From Alistipes sp. (GTDB lineage Bacteria > Bacteroidota > Bacteroidia > Bacteroidales > Rikenellaceae), in contig JAFWYM010000025.1 of assembly GCA_017517705.1 (NCBI GenBank), forward strand, positions 36,830 through 100,829: a DNA stretch of 64,000 nt, in the 5' to 3' direction. The notes under the pieces were generated by a model. The model ran no database searches, was not told where the DNA came from, and saw nothing but the letters and a program-made list of their open reading frames with translations. Below are positions 7,910-16,204 of this stretch, piece by piece (the stretch's first letter is position 1; each line of letters begins with the position of its first letter). A program made the position numbers and the translations under genes.

Positions 7910-10900
7910 TTATTCAGGATTACCAGGGTAATAACTGTCTACATTGTATGACCACGTAGGTCTAAAAAGTGACCCACTTCTTTTCTGCTTATATTCAGCA
8001 TCCGTAAAACTTCCTCCTGTCCAACTTATAGAGTTTCCTTGTTTTACTTCCTCTGTTATCGTTACTGATGCAAAATTTAGAGCATTAAACGTGAGAGTTC
8101 CCGCGCAGTCGTTAACGTGAGTGAGGTCAATACCAAATAATTTAACATCCACACCAATGTAATATGCACATCCAACTACTTCGCAGTATTTTCCACTTGC
8201 ATAATTGTGGCTATATTTATTAGTACTTGTTGCTTGTATTCCATTGTATGAGTTCCCACTTACAGTGTAGTCTGATACTGTAATATTATAATCACTCCCT
8301 CCCTCTTTTCTTTCGGATACAACATCGCCAATAAACTGATTTACGTGTCTGCCTGCAACGTCAGTATTTCCTTTTGCGAAGATCTTGACACCAGATCTAT
8401 ATGGGTCGTTAATATTAAAATCTGCACTATCCCATACATTCGCTACAACGGGTTTGTTGTCTTGTCCCACACAATTAATTTCAGTGTTGGTTACGCTACA
8501 ATGATCTATTGTCGCGGTTTTAGACTTAATAAATCCAATAAGCCCTCCACACTCTCCATTAGTATACCACCACTGCAAACAATTGACTTCAGCTGTTGAA
8601 GGAATTTTACCAACGCCGAAAAGTGATGTAAGACCAGACACACTCTGTACACTCGATAGGTTAAGTGTATATCTTCTGGGCAGGGTATAGTAATTGGGGA
8701 CACCTGGCTCATAGTTTTCAACTACGTATTTGTCGACAGAGCAGTCTTTCATTTTGAAATTTGTCGAGCCAACGTATCCAATGGCACCACCCATTTTACA
8801 CACTGCATATACTGTTCCATTCTTGAAATGTACGTTTTCCGCTGTGTAGTCGCCACCTGTATGTGATACCAGCGTTCCAGCGTATGCATTACCTGCTCCA
8901 CCATCGTCAGTAACACCGTATGCAGGTGTAGGTATATTTGTATTGTGAACATTCTTAATATATGCACGTTCAAATGTAAGATTTTTATGCGTCGTAGTAC
9001 CACTCGCTGTCTGAATAAATGCAGCACCAGTGCCATCGTGCACCATATCTACATACAAGTCGTATAGTGTGTGCCCTTGGCCATCAAGGTTAGTGATCGT
9101 GCGAATAGGATTAAACTTATTCTTCGATTTCGTGTAGCTACCTCCAAGGTCTACATCACTCTTGAATGTTACCGATGAGTGAGAGCCCTTCTGCAAATAT
9201 GCCAAATCGAAGGCCGAGTAGATTGAAGTAGAGCCATCCTCTGTTAGGGGCTCGACCGTCGTTATGCCATCCCACTTGGGTACGAAGAGCTTATCGCCGA
9301 AATATACCGTGCCACGGTGGTACACCTCGTCGCCAAGCATAGCGTCGTACTTGCTATCTACGGGCTCGAGCCAGCAGCTCTGCTGTGCCGCGGTGTAGTG
9401 CGATACGTAGTCGTCGACACGTGTTGTGGCGTTATCGACAGTGCAGTTATCCTTGATGATCAGCGTCTCGCCACTGTCGTAGCCACTGAAGAGACCCACT
9501 AAGTGACCCTCGCTGAGGCTGCCCGCGGCAGTGACGTCAGTGAGCTGGCAGTTGTCGATGGTGACGCTATATGTCACATCGCGGTTTGTCTCGTCGGCAC
9601 GTCCGATATATCCTATAAGGCCACCCGCAGCGCCATTTGTCGTATTTACGCGGGCGTTGCGTATCGACACATTGCTGTACGTCACGTTGTCGCCATTGTC
9701 GAGCTTTACCTCGTCGAGGAGCACACCCACGTGGCCCGTGGTCGTGTCGTCACCGACGGTGATGGTGTCGACGTTGAGGTCGTGAATGGAGAGGGCCTTG
9801 TCGATGGTGAAGAGCGAGTTGCCATCGACAACGACATTCGAGATGCTCTTGTTGTTACCATCGAAGTCGCTGACCTGTACGGGGAAGGGTTTGACAACGT
9901 TGCCTCCCATATCCATATCTGTCGTGATGCGTATCTTGTTCTTACCCTTCGTATCTTCGTTTTGTAGCACCCATGCGAGCTCCTCGACCTCGTTCAGAAC
10001 AAGCCATTCGCCATCGATGGTCATAGGCTCAACGAGTGTAGTGCCATCCCAGCCGCCTGCGAGCATCTCGCCACGCAGCGTGGTGAGGTGGCCGCGCTTG
10101 AGTTTAACGTCGGTGATGGGGTCGAGGGCGTTGATCTCGTTGTCGCTACCATCGAGGAATGACGCCCTGATGCCGATGTTCATACCATCCTTCGGGACGA
10201 TGAGGTAGTCAACAAGCACCGTCTGGTTGGTCTTGAGCTGGTCGCCATCATCGCCATCCGTGTAGTTGAGGGTTGTGGCCGTGAGCGTGTGCGTCGTATT
10301 GTTGTCGGTGGTCGATGCCTCGCCCGTGGCTATGTTGAGCGTGTTGTAGAGCGTGCCGTCGTATGTTATCTCCACCTTGTCGGCCTTGGTGTCGGCGTCG
10401 GTGGCCATCATGCGGAGCTTGGCAAGGGGGCGTGTGAGGGTGGCAGTGAGGGCCTTATTGCCCGTAGCCTCCCAGTCGATCACGCCATAGAGAGCGTCGC
10501 GCGATTCGTCGTTGAGGCCATACTCCTCTTTGAGTGTTACGAGGGGTAGGTTCTCGGTGTTGTAGTGGAGGTCCACGCCCATGCCGTCGGCGCCATACTC
10601 CTTGACATAGTCCGCCCAGAGGTACACCTTGTATTCACGGCCGGCGGTGACCTCGAGGTCGAGCTTTATCGAGGCTGTGAGATCGCTCCTCTTGGTGATG
10701 AAGTATACATCCTCGTCGGCAATATCGTTGGCATTGTCGCCCGTGCCATAGGCCTTAGCTATGATACGTAGCACATAGCCATCAGCGTGACCATCATCCT
10801 TGAAGTCGACATTCACCGTGCCTCCCAAGGCGCTATCTACGGCGCGCGTTGTTCCTGCAAGGTTGGGGAGTATGGCGTCGATAGTCATCGTGGCGATGCC

Positions 10901-11002
10901 ATCGTCGGTGCTACCACCCACGTTGTCTATATCGCTATCGTGCGTACAGCCTACGGCGAGGATAAGGCCGAGGAGTAGTAAAATGAAGCCTCTGAGTCTC
11001 AT
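7910..11002 (-). CDS. Large surface lipoprotein: fimbrillin-like (DUF6562-like) domain plus beta-helix region
   Basis: 1030 residues with a lipoprotein signal (lipobox AVGC, C19). Residues about 35-330 match the N-terminal domain of the next two genes: a first strand ending in TTRA (R53), then REYKVYLWADY, DESRDALYG and LTRPLAKLRMM. I read this as a DUF6562/fimbrillin-like beta sandwich. The remainder is repetitive and rich in Asn, Thr and Gly with GLIGYIG and GGLIGFI motifs, suggesting a GLUG-like right-handed beta-helix. From about residue 594 (near 9,220) the DNA turns clearly more AT-rich, so the gene looks mosaic. Function unknown; adhesin or pilus-associated surface protein is plausible. 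Confidence 0.8.
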   Translation of the reverse strand: MRLRGFILLLLGLILAVGCTHDSDIDNVGGSTDDGIATMTIDAILPNLAGTTRAVDSALGGTVNVDFKDDGHADGYVLRIIAKAYGTGDNANDIADEDVYFITKRSDLTASIKLDLEVTAGREYKVYLWADYVKEYGADGMGVDLHYNTENLPLVTLKEEYGLNDESRDALYGVIDWEATGNKALTATLTRPLAKLRMMATDADTKADKVEITYDGTLYNTLNIATGEASTTDNNTTHTLTATTLNYTDGDDGDQLKTNQTVLVDYLIVPKDGMNIGIRASFLDGSDNEINALDPITDVKLKRGHLTTLRGEMLAGGWDGTTLVEPMTIDGEWLVLNEVEELAWVLQNEDTKGKNKIRITTDMDMGGNVVKPFPVQVSDFDGNNKSISNVVVDGNSLFTIDKALSIHDLNVDTITVGDDTTTGHVGVLLDEVKLDNGDNVTYSNVSIRNARVNTTNGAAGGLIGYIGRADETNRDVTYSVTIDNCQLTDVTAAGSLSEGHLVGLFSGYDSGETLIIKDNCTVDNATTRVDDYVSHYTAAQQSCWLEPVDSKYDAMLGDEVYHRGTVYFGDKLFVPKWDGITTVEPLTEDGSTSIYSAFDLAYLQKGSHSSVTFKSDVDLGGSYTKSKNKFNPIRTITNLDGQGHTLYDLYVDMVHDGTGAAFIQTASGTTTHKNLTFERAYIKNVHNTNIPTPAYGVTDDGGAGNAYAGTLVSHTGGDYTAENVHFKNGTVYAVCKMGGAIGYVGSTNFKMKDCSVDKYVVENYEPGVPNYYTLPRRYTLNLSSVQSVSGLTSLFGVGKIPSTAEVNCLQWWYTNGECGGLIGFIKSKTATIDHCSVTNTEINCVGQDNKPVVANVWDSADFNINDPYRSGVKIFAKGNTDVAGRHVNQFIGDVVSERKEGGSDYNITVSDYTVSGNSYNGIQATSTNKYSHNYASGKYCEVVGCAYYIGVDVKLFGIDLTHVNDCAGTLTFNALNFASVTITEEVKQGNSISWTGGSFTDAEYKQKRSGSLFRPTWSYNVDSYYPGNPE

Positions 11003-11339
11003 TATGTTGCTCTCTTTTTGTTATCGTAATGTTGCCACACGCAGTGCTTCGAGCCATCATCGTCATGCTTTCAGCCCGCTGTGTGACACGGGGTGTGGCG
11101 TCACTCATGCCACACCATGGTATATATCGTACGGGTGTCTGCAGTCCGTAGGATTTTCATATCTTGGGGCTCTATTAGAGCCGTCTGCGAGTGCTCTGCC
11201 GCCTATGTCGGCTATGCGTGGCACTCTGCCGTCATCGCGAGCGATGACACGCGCCACTATGGCGCTAATGGTAACTACCACCCTCGGGGCGAGTCCCTGC
11301 CCGCCCCATAAGTGGTTGTTGTGTGGGTGTCGAGGTATT
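11003..11339. other. 337-bp intergenic segment with several short perfect hairpins
   Basis: No credible gene. At least four inverted repeats are visible: 11092-11116 (8-bp arms GGTGTGGC/GCCACACC), 11168-11182 (GGCTCT/AGAGCC), 11231-11248 (GTCATCGC-GA-GCGATGAC) and 11286-11307 (GGGGCG/CGCCCC). None has a T-run, so they are not ordinary terminators. The segment lies between two paralogous minus-strand lipoprotein genes and could be a structured leader. Confidence 0.6.
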
Positions 11340-12302
11340 TTACTTCTCTACCCAGTTGCCGCTGCCATCCTGCTCGTATTCGATCTCGCCGGTGATGCCG
11401 TCGACTATCGTACACTCGATATTGGCAGTGCTTGTAAGTGTTGCTCCCTTAAGCGTTGTGAGCTTGTTGGGTCTCACGGGGATATCGGTGTTTACCACCA
11501 TCGTGTATATCTCCGCAGTGTCATCCTTCGAGGTGAGCGAGAACTGTATGGTCGTGGTATCGCCACCGAAGAGGTATGCCGTAAGGAGTGTGAGTTTATC
11601 TCCCGATGCCTCATTGCCATACTCCACGATGCTGGCTCCAGTGTTGGCCGATATGGTGGTGCTGAGAAGCTCGCCAGTCTTGAGGTTGTAGCCCGCAGGC
11701 AGCGTTGCGCAGCTGAACACCACGTTGTCGGGCTCCTGGCCAAACGATAGCTTCTTGGCATCGGTAGTTACCACGCGGAGCTTACCCATAGGACGGGTGA
11801 GGTTGAGTGTCACGCCTGTCTGTGTCTTGAGTATTGTGGCTGAGCCACAGTAGGCATCACGGCTCTCGTCGTTGACCTTCACGCCATCCTTGTATGTTAT
11901 GGCAGCGAAGTCCTCTGTGTTGTAGTGCAAGTCCGTACGGGTGCCCTCCTCGACGAAGTCGGCCCATACATATACCTTGTAGTCGCGACCCGCGGTGAGT
12001 GTTATCTCCTTGGTGTAGTTGTCGCCATTTGTAACATCCACAATACGATCGAAGGCCATCTTTGTGCCATCGTTGGCGTCGTATACCTCTATCTGGTAGC
12101 GAAGGTCGTACTTCGCCCAGTCGATATTCGACTTGCCACTTGTGGCGCTATCGTTGTTGGCACGTGTCTCCACCTCGGGGAGTGCTACGCTTAGGGTCAC
12201 GCACTTCTGGCCACCGATGTTAACATCGAGCTCACCTTTGGGCTCGGCGCAGCCAACACATGCTGCAGCTGCCGCTAAAAGCCAAAGTCTCTGTAGTTTC
12301 AT
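11340..12302 (-). CDS. Fimbrillin-like (DUF6562-like) lipoprotein, single-domain
   Basis: 320 residues, lipobox VGC (C18). The whole mature protein corresponds to the N-terminal domain of its two large neighbours: PEVETRANN (R47), DYKVYVWADF, NDESRDAYCG, LNLTRPMGKLRVV and RPNKLTTLKG. It lacks the beta-helix extension. The Arg after the first strand sits where Porphyromonas-type fimbrillins are cut by trypsin-like proteases, but such TRA motifs are common in Bacteroidetes lipoproteins, so pilus assembly is only a possibility. Middle gene of a three-paralogue set, separated from the upstream one by a hairpin. Confidence 0.8.
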   Translation of the reverse strand: MKLQRLWLLAAAAACVGCAEPKGELDVNIGGQKCVTLSVALPEVETRANNDSATSGKSNIDWAKYDLRYQIEVYDANDGTKMAFDRIVDVTNGDNYTKEITLTAGRDYKVYVWADFVEEGTRTDLHYNTEDFAAITYKDGVKVNDESRDAYCGSATILKTQTGVTLNLTRPMGKLRVVTTDAKKLSFGQEPDNVVFSCATLPAGYNLKTGELLSTTISANTGASIVEYGNEASGDKLTLLTAYLFGGDTTTIQFSLTSKDDTAEIYTMVVNTDIPVRPNKLTTLKGATLTSTANIECTIVDGITGEIEYEQDGSGNWVEK

Positions 12303-12334
12303 ACCTATATATATATTATAGGGTTACTTTAGGG

Positions 12335-12380
12335 GAAAATATTTTACCCTATGCGGGGCAGTCTCCCACCCCGCATGGGT
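12335..12380 (-). terminator. GC-rich hairpin between two fimbrillin-like genes
   Basis: Arms 12346-12358 and 12369-12380 pair as ATGCGGGG/CCCCGCAT plus four outer pairs across a one-base bulge. On the minus strand it is followed by AAAATATTTT. It lies directly after the 1101-aa gene and just before the 320-aa gene, so it may attenuate read-through. Confidence 0.55.
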
Positions 12381-12389
12381 TATAGAGGA

Positions 12390-15300
12390 TTACTCTGTTA
12401 CAACGTTGCTCCAGTCTGTAATCTTGTTGATTGTGCCGCATACACCTGCAACACCAGTGTTCTCCTTGCAAGTGCCACTTACAACGATATCACAGTTTGC
12501 ACTACCGATGAATGCGCCGCAACGAGGACCCTGAACCTCGAATGTGTTGCCAGTAACGGTGCAGTTTGTAATCACCGTACTAGTTGCGAAGTAGCCGATT
12601 ACGCCACCGCAGTGACCCTTATAGTTTACACCATTATCCTCGGTATACAAACTCTTAATGTTAGAGCCAGTTACTGAGCAGTTAATAATCTCTACTGCTG
12701 AAGCGCTACCATCCTTAAATGCTACCAAGCCACCTACATACTTTGCTGAACCGATGTTGCAACCCACAACGTGGCAGTTGGTGAGTTTATGATCCTTCGC
12801 TGAGTGAGCCTCCATAAAGCCGATAAACGCAGCAGCTGAATCCTCACCGTCGACATTCTGTGCTGAGAATGTAGCATCGGCAATCGTCAAATCAGAGATA
12901 TTGAAATTGTTGGTATCGCCAAAGAGGGCTGCCTGAGTCTTGTTAGTGATGCTAAAGTTAGAGATAGTCTTGTTATTACCCTTAACTACAATGCCGTCCT
13001 TAATGATAGGATTAATCTCTCTACCCTCGAGGTCGATATCAGCAAGGAATGTAAGACCGGTAACATCGCCCATACCGCGCTCGTTGATGTACATAAACTC
13101 CTCAACGTTGGTAATCTGGTAGGCACCATCAACAACAGCAGGTACGAGGATACCATCAAGTACCTCCTTAACCTTGGTGTCTGAAGGAATTACAACACAC
13201 TGTGCATCCACAATAGCCTCGCCATTGAGCGTACAAGTGTTCATCTCAACGAGGTTCTCGCCGCTCTGCTGGTAGTCGTATGCAAACTTAAGATCGTTGA
13301 ACTTTGTAGACTGAAGCGTGTTGCCCTCAATAGTGAATGCAACATTGTTCAAATCATAACCATTAGAGATCTGTACGCCTGCAGCATAGGGTTTGCCCGA
13401 TTTTACAGCAGGATTGATGATTGTGTTGTTAGTGAACTTTACTGTCTCAAGACCATTGTTCTTGTTACCATAGATCTGAACAGAGTAACGATACTGGTCA
13501 ACGAAGGTACAGCCGTCGATCTCAACATTAACCTTAGAGTAGATAGGACGGAAACCGTTGCAGTTGAATGTACAGTTCTTGATGGTACAGAACTCAGGAT
13601 AGTTGAATGAGTAGTAGTATACGCCACCATCGTCGTAAAGGTTGAATGTACAATCCTTAACGTTTACATAAGCACAGTACAAACCGATACATGACTTATC
13701 AGTGTGATTATCTACGTGACCCTTATCTGTTTCAAGGCTGCCAGTGTAGTTGTTAGAGAACTCAATGCCCTCAATGTTAACTACGCCACCGCCAGTGATA
13801 CCAACCTTACCATTGATCTTTGCACCGTCCTTGTTTACAGCCTTAAGTGTAAGACCCTTGTTAATATGGAAACCACCCTCGTAAAGACCGTCAGCAAGAG
13901 CAATCACAGCATCTGCCTTAACAGTTGCAAGTGCATTCTTAAGCTCCTCAGCATTCTTAACCACTGTTACGTCTGATGCGGGAGTGCCCTCGATAACCTT
14001 AGAGCCACCCTTAACCGTTACAAGGTCAGCATACTGCTTAGCATCCTCGTCAACCCATACAGCGTTGATAGGATCGGCTGCAACCTCATTGATGTCGACA
14101 TTCTCGAGAGTGATGTCTGCACCTGCAGATGACTTAACAAGAATTGCTGCCTTCTTATCTGTCTTGAACGATGTGTTGCTAACATTCAATGTGGTCTTAA
14201 TCACTGTGCCACCGTTCTGCTCAATATACTGATCGTCAATCTTGATACCGCGAGGTGATACAAACGCACTATTTGCGATGGTTACGTTCTTGTTGAACTT
14301 AGGACTAATCCACATAGCATAGTAGTCGCGAGTCTCGTTGAACGAGCAACCGTCGAACTTAGCTGTGCGGCAACCATTAAGGGCAACAGCACCGTTGAAC
14401 TTAACGTTGTTAGCCTCTACGTCAATGTCTAAAAGGAGATCATCAACATCCCATGTGTTAGCGCTGTTGCCATCTACGATAACAATGTCAACGTCATTGA
14501 GATAGAGTTTAGCCTCGGGATTAACAGCTCTAAAGTAGTAGTCGTATGAGCTCTCAAGAGTGATCACGGGACGCTCGGCAGCACGTGTGTATGCTGTACC
14601 ATTGATGGTGATAGACTTAGTGTCTGCGCCACCGAATATGAACTGGCCACTAAGCTCAACATCCTCAGTGAGAGTTACCTCGATAACCTCCTCGTTTGCC
14701 TTGAGAAGATCGACGATATTCTCCTTGTCAGCCTCGTCACCACCCTCAGTGATATAACCATCGAAGCCATCCACGACAGTAACCTCGAAGCCCTTACCGT
14801 CGGTCAAGAGATTACCCTTGATGGTGGTGAGGTGGTTGCGCTTAACGTTGATATCTGTCTGATAGCCATCAGATACGATAAGCTTAGTCTTTGCTGCATC
14901 CTCATATACCGCCAAGTTGAACTTAACGATGTCGTTATTTGCAAAGATGTAGTCGGTAAAGAGCGTGCGGTCAGCACCATTTGCTACATCCTCGTTGTAC
15001 GATGCGATAGTGTACTCATGAGTCTTCTTCTCAGTGCCAGCCTCAGCGTATGTACCCTTCACTGCGTTGAATGCGGGGCGGTACTCAGTGGTGTACTCCA
15101 AAGTAGCAGCTACGGGAGTGATGTTGAGGTGGTTAAGAAACTCAGTGTCGGTTGATACCACGCGGAGCTTAGCGAAGGGACGCTTAAGGTTAAGGGTAAT
15201 GTCCGACTGACCGTTGAAGTCCTTGATAAGCTCGGTAGTGGTGAAGGCATCACGGCTCTCGTCCATAGCTACCCACTCGCCCTTGAGTGTTACGTTCGTG

Positions 15301-15695
15301 AGATCCGATGTGTCGTAGTGGTTGTCGGTGTCTGTCTCACCGTTAACAACGTCGGCCCATACGACGAAGGTGTAGTCGCGATCGGGTACAAGACGTACGT
15401 CGAAGGCTACCTTCTTGCCATCGCTATATGCAACCTGGCGGTCGTGTGATGCTGCGCCTGTTGCATCGTAGATTTTAAGGATGTAACGCATTGTGGCATC
15501 GCCAGCCAATACGCCGTTGTCGAATACGCCAAGAGCGCTGTTCAAGCCTCCGGCACGTGTCTCAGTCTCGGGGACTGTTACGTTGATTGTAACGGCCTGC
15601 TCGCCACCGACATTCACATCGAGGCCCTCGGGCTCGTTCTGGCACGCTGCTAATCCAAGCACAAGTGCCACCAAAGCGAAAAATTTTGCTTTCAT
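12390..15695 (-). CDS. Large surface lipoprotein: fimbrillin-like (DUF6562-like) domain plus beta-helix region
   Basis: 1101 residues, lipobox LAAC (C18). Residues about 30-325 carry the shared domain: PETETRAGG (R47), DYTFVVWADV, MDESRDAF, LNLKRPFAKLRVV and KRNHLTTIKGN. From about 330 on, repeated short strands with Asn ladders (for example IEIINCSVTGSNIKSL, VNVKDCTFNL, CTIKNCTFNCNG) indicate a pectate-lyase-like right-handed beta-helix. Two GGV/LxG motifs near the C-terminus resemble GLUG repeats. No catalytic residues of a known lyase can be identified. First of three paralogues and the only one with a clear promoter, far upstream at 15974-16005. Confidence 0.82.
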   Translation of the reverse strand: MKAKFFALVALVLGLAACQNEPEGLDVNVGGEQAVTINVTVPETETRAGGLNSALGVFDNGVLAGDATMRYILKIYDATGAASHDRQVAYSDGKKVAFDVRLVPDRDYTFVVWADVVNGETDTDNHYDTSDLTNVTLKGEWVAMDESRDAFTTTELIKDFNGQSDITLNLKRPFAKLRVVSTDTEFLNHLNITPVAATLEYTTEYRPAFNAVKGTYAEAGTEKKTHEYTIASYNEDVANGADRTLFTDYIFANNDIVKFNLAVYEDAAKTKLIVSDGYQTDINVKRNHLTTIKGNLLTDGKGFEVTVVDGFDGYITEGGDEADKENIVDLLKANEEVIEVTLTEDVELSGQFIFGGADTKSITINGTAYTRAAERPVITLESSYDYYFRAVNPEAKLYLNDVDIVIVDGNSANTWDVDDLLLDIDVEANNVKFNGAVALNGCRTAKFDGCSFNETRDYYAMWISPKFNKNVTIANSAFVSPRGIKIDDQYIEQNGGTVIKTTLNVSNTSFKTDKKAAILVKSSAGADITLENVDINEVAADPINAVWVDEDAKQYADLVTVKGGSKVIEGTPASDVTVVKNAEELKNALATVKADAVIALADGLYEGGFHINKGLTLKAVNKDGAKINGKVGITGGGVVNIEGIEFSNNYTGSLETDKGHVDNHTDKSCIGLYCAYVNVKDCTFNLYDDGGVYYYSFNYPEFCTIKNCTFNCNGFRPIYSKVNVEIDGCTFVDQYRYSVQIYGNKNNGLETVKFTNNTIINPAVKSGKPYAAGVQISNGYDLNNVAFTIEGNTLQSTKFNDLKFAYDYQQSGENLVEMNTCTLNGEAIVDAQCVVIPSDTKVKEVLDGILVPAVVDGAYQITNVEEFMYINERGMGDVTGLTFLADIDLEGREINPIIKDGIVVKGNNKTISNFSITNKTQAALFGDTNNFNISDLTIADATFSAQNVDGEDSAAAFIGFMEAHSAKDHKLTNCHVVGCNIGSAKYVGGLVAFKDGSASAVEIINCSVTGSNIKSLYTEDNGVNYKGHCGGVIGYFATSTVITNCTVTGNTFEVQGPRCGAFIGSANCDIVVSGTCKENTGVAGVCGTINKITDWSNVVTE

Positions 15696-15973
15696 AGATT
15701 TGTTAATTAAGTGTTGTATGTGTTTGCTTTCAGTCTTACACCTTACGCACGGCTACGCCTCGCAGCATCGCCCAACCTCGCCCAACTACCATAGTAGGTC
15801 TGCAACTACTACAACAGTCGAACCAAAAATTGAGCATCCCCGCACGTTATACTCGCGAGCGCGCGTAATACACTGCTACACAGCGCAATAGGGTCTATAT
15901 GCCGGAGGTGGTCTCTGCAGTTCGACCAACTCTCTGATATGTTACCCATTACACGTAACTCGCTAATATGTTG

Positions 15974-16005
15974 CAAATATATATAAAATGGTACGAAACA
16001 CCAAA
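15974..16005 (-). promoter_or_regulatory. Promoter of the fimbrillin-like gene set
   Basis: On the minus strand TTTG (16005-16002), exactly 20 nt, then TATATTTG (15981-15974). Both boxes match the Bacteroidetes consensus perfectly. Confidence 0.65.
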
Positions 16006-16137
16006 CAATTTCAATGAAAAGTTTCGCGCGCGCGTATTATTAATTATGTTGCTCTGCCTTTACGGCGCACCGCTTTTCACGTCGCGTGATGCTTCGTTGC
16101 GATACGATAGCCGGGCCGTAGCGATGGGCTAATCATT

Positions 16138-16176
16138 AAAAAAGGCTATCCCCGAGGTGGTTGGCTCGGGGATAGC
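16138..16176 (-). terminator. Rho-independent terminator of yidC
   Basis: A 12-bp perfect stem (GCTATCCCCGAG, 16145-16156, with 16165-16176) followed on the minus strand by six T (16143-16138). It lies 28 bp after the yidC stop. Confidence 0.9.
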
Positions 16177-16204
16177 GATTAGTGGCGCGTGGCGCTACGT
16201 CGTA

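Larger units (their letters stand above)
15696..16204. other. 509-bp gap: long leader, promoter, and yidC terminator
   Basis: About 270 nt between the predicted start of transcription (near 15,968) and the 1101-aa gene form a long untranslated leader. Read on the minus strand, the leader contains TAGTAG/CTACTA arms around the 15,780-15,800 region and a tandem GTTGGGCGA repeat. Further right are a 10-bp alternating CG run near 16,025 and the yidC terminator. No gene is visible. Confidence 0.6.

Noticed and set aside
11093-11311. 72-aa plus-strand ORF in the intergenic gap
   Set aside because: Cys/Arg/Ser-rich composition with no promoter or family resemblance; the region is better described as structured non-coding DNA.
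16021-16034. CG-alternating run as a replication or integration site
   Set aside because: A 10-bp alternating CG tract alone has no support from neighbouring motifs.
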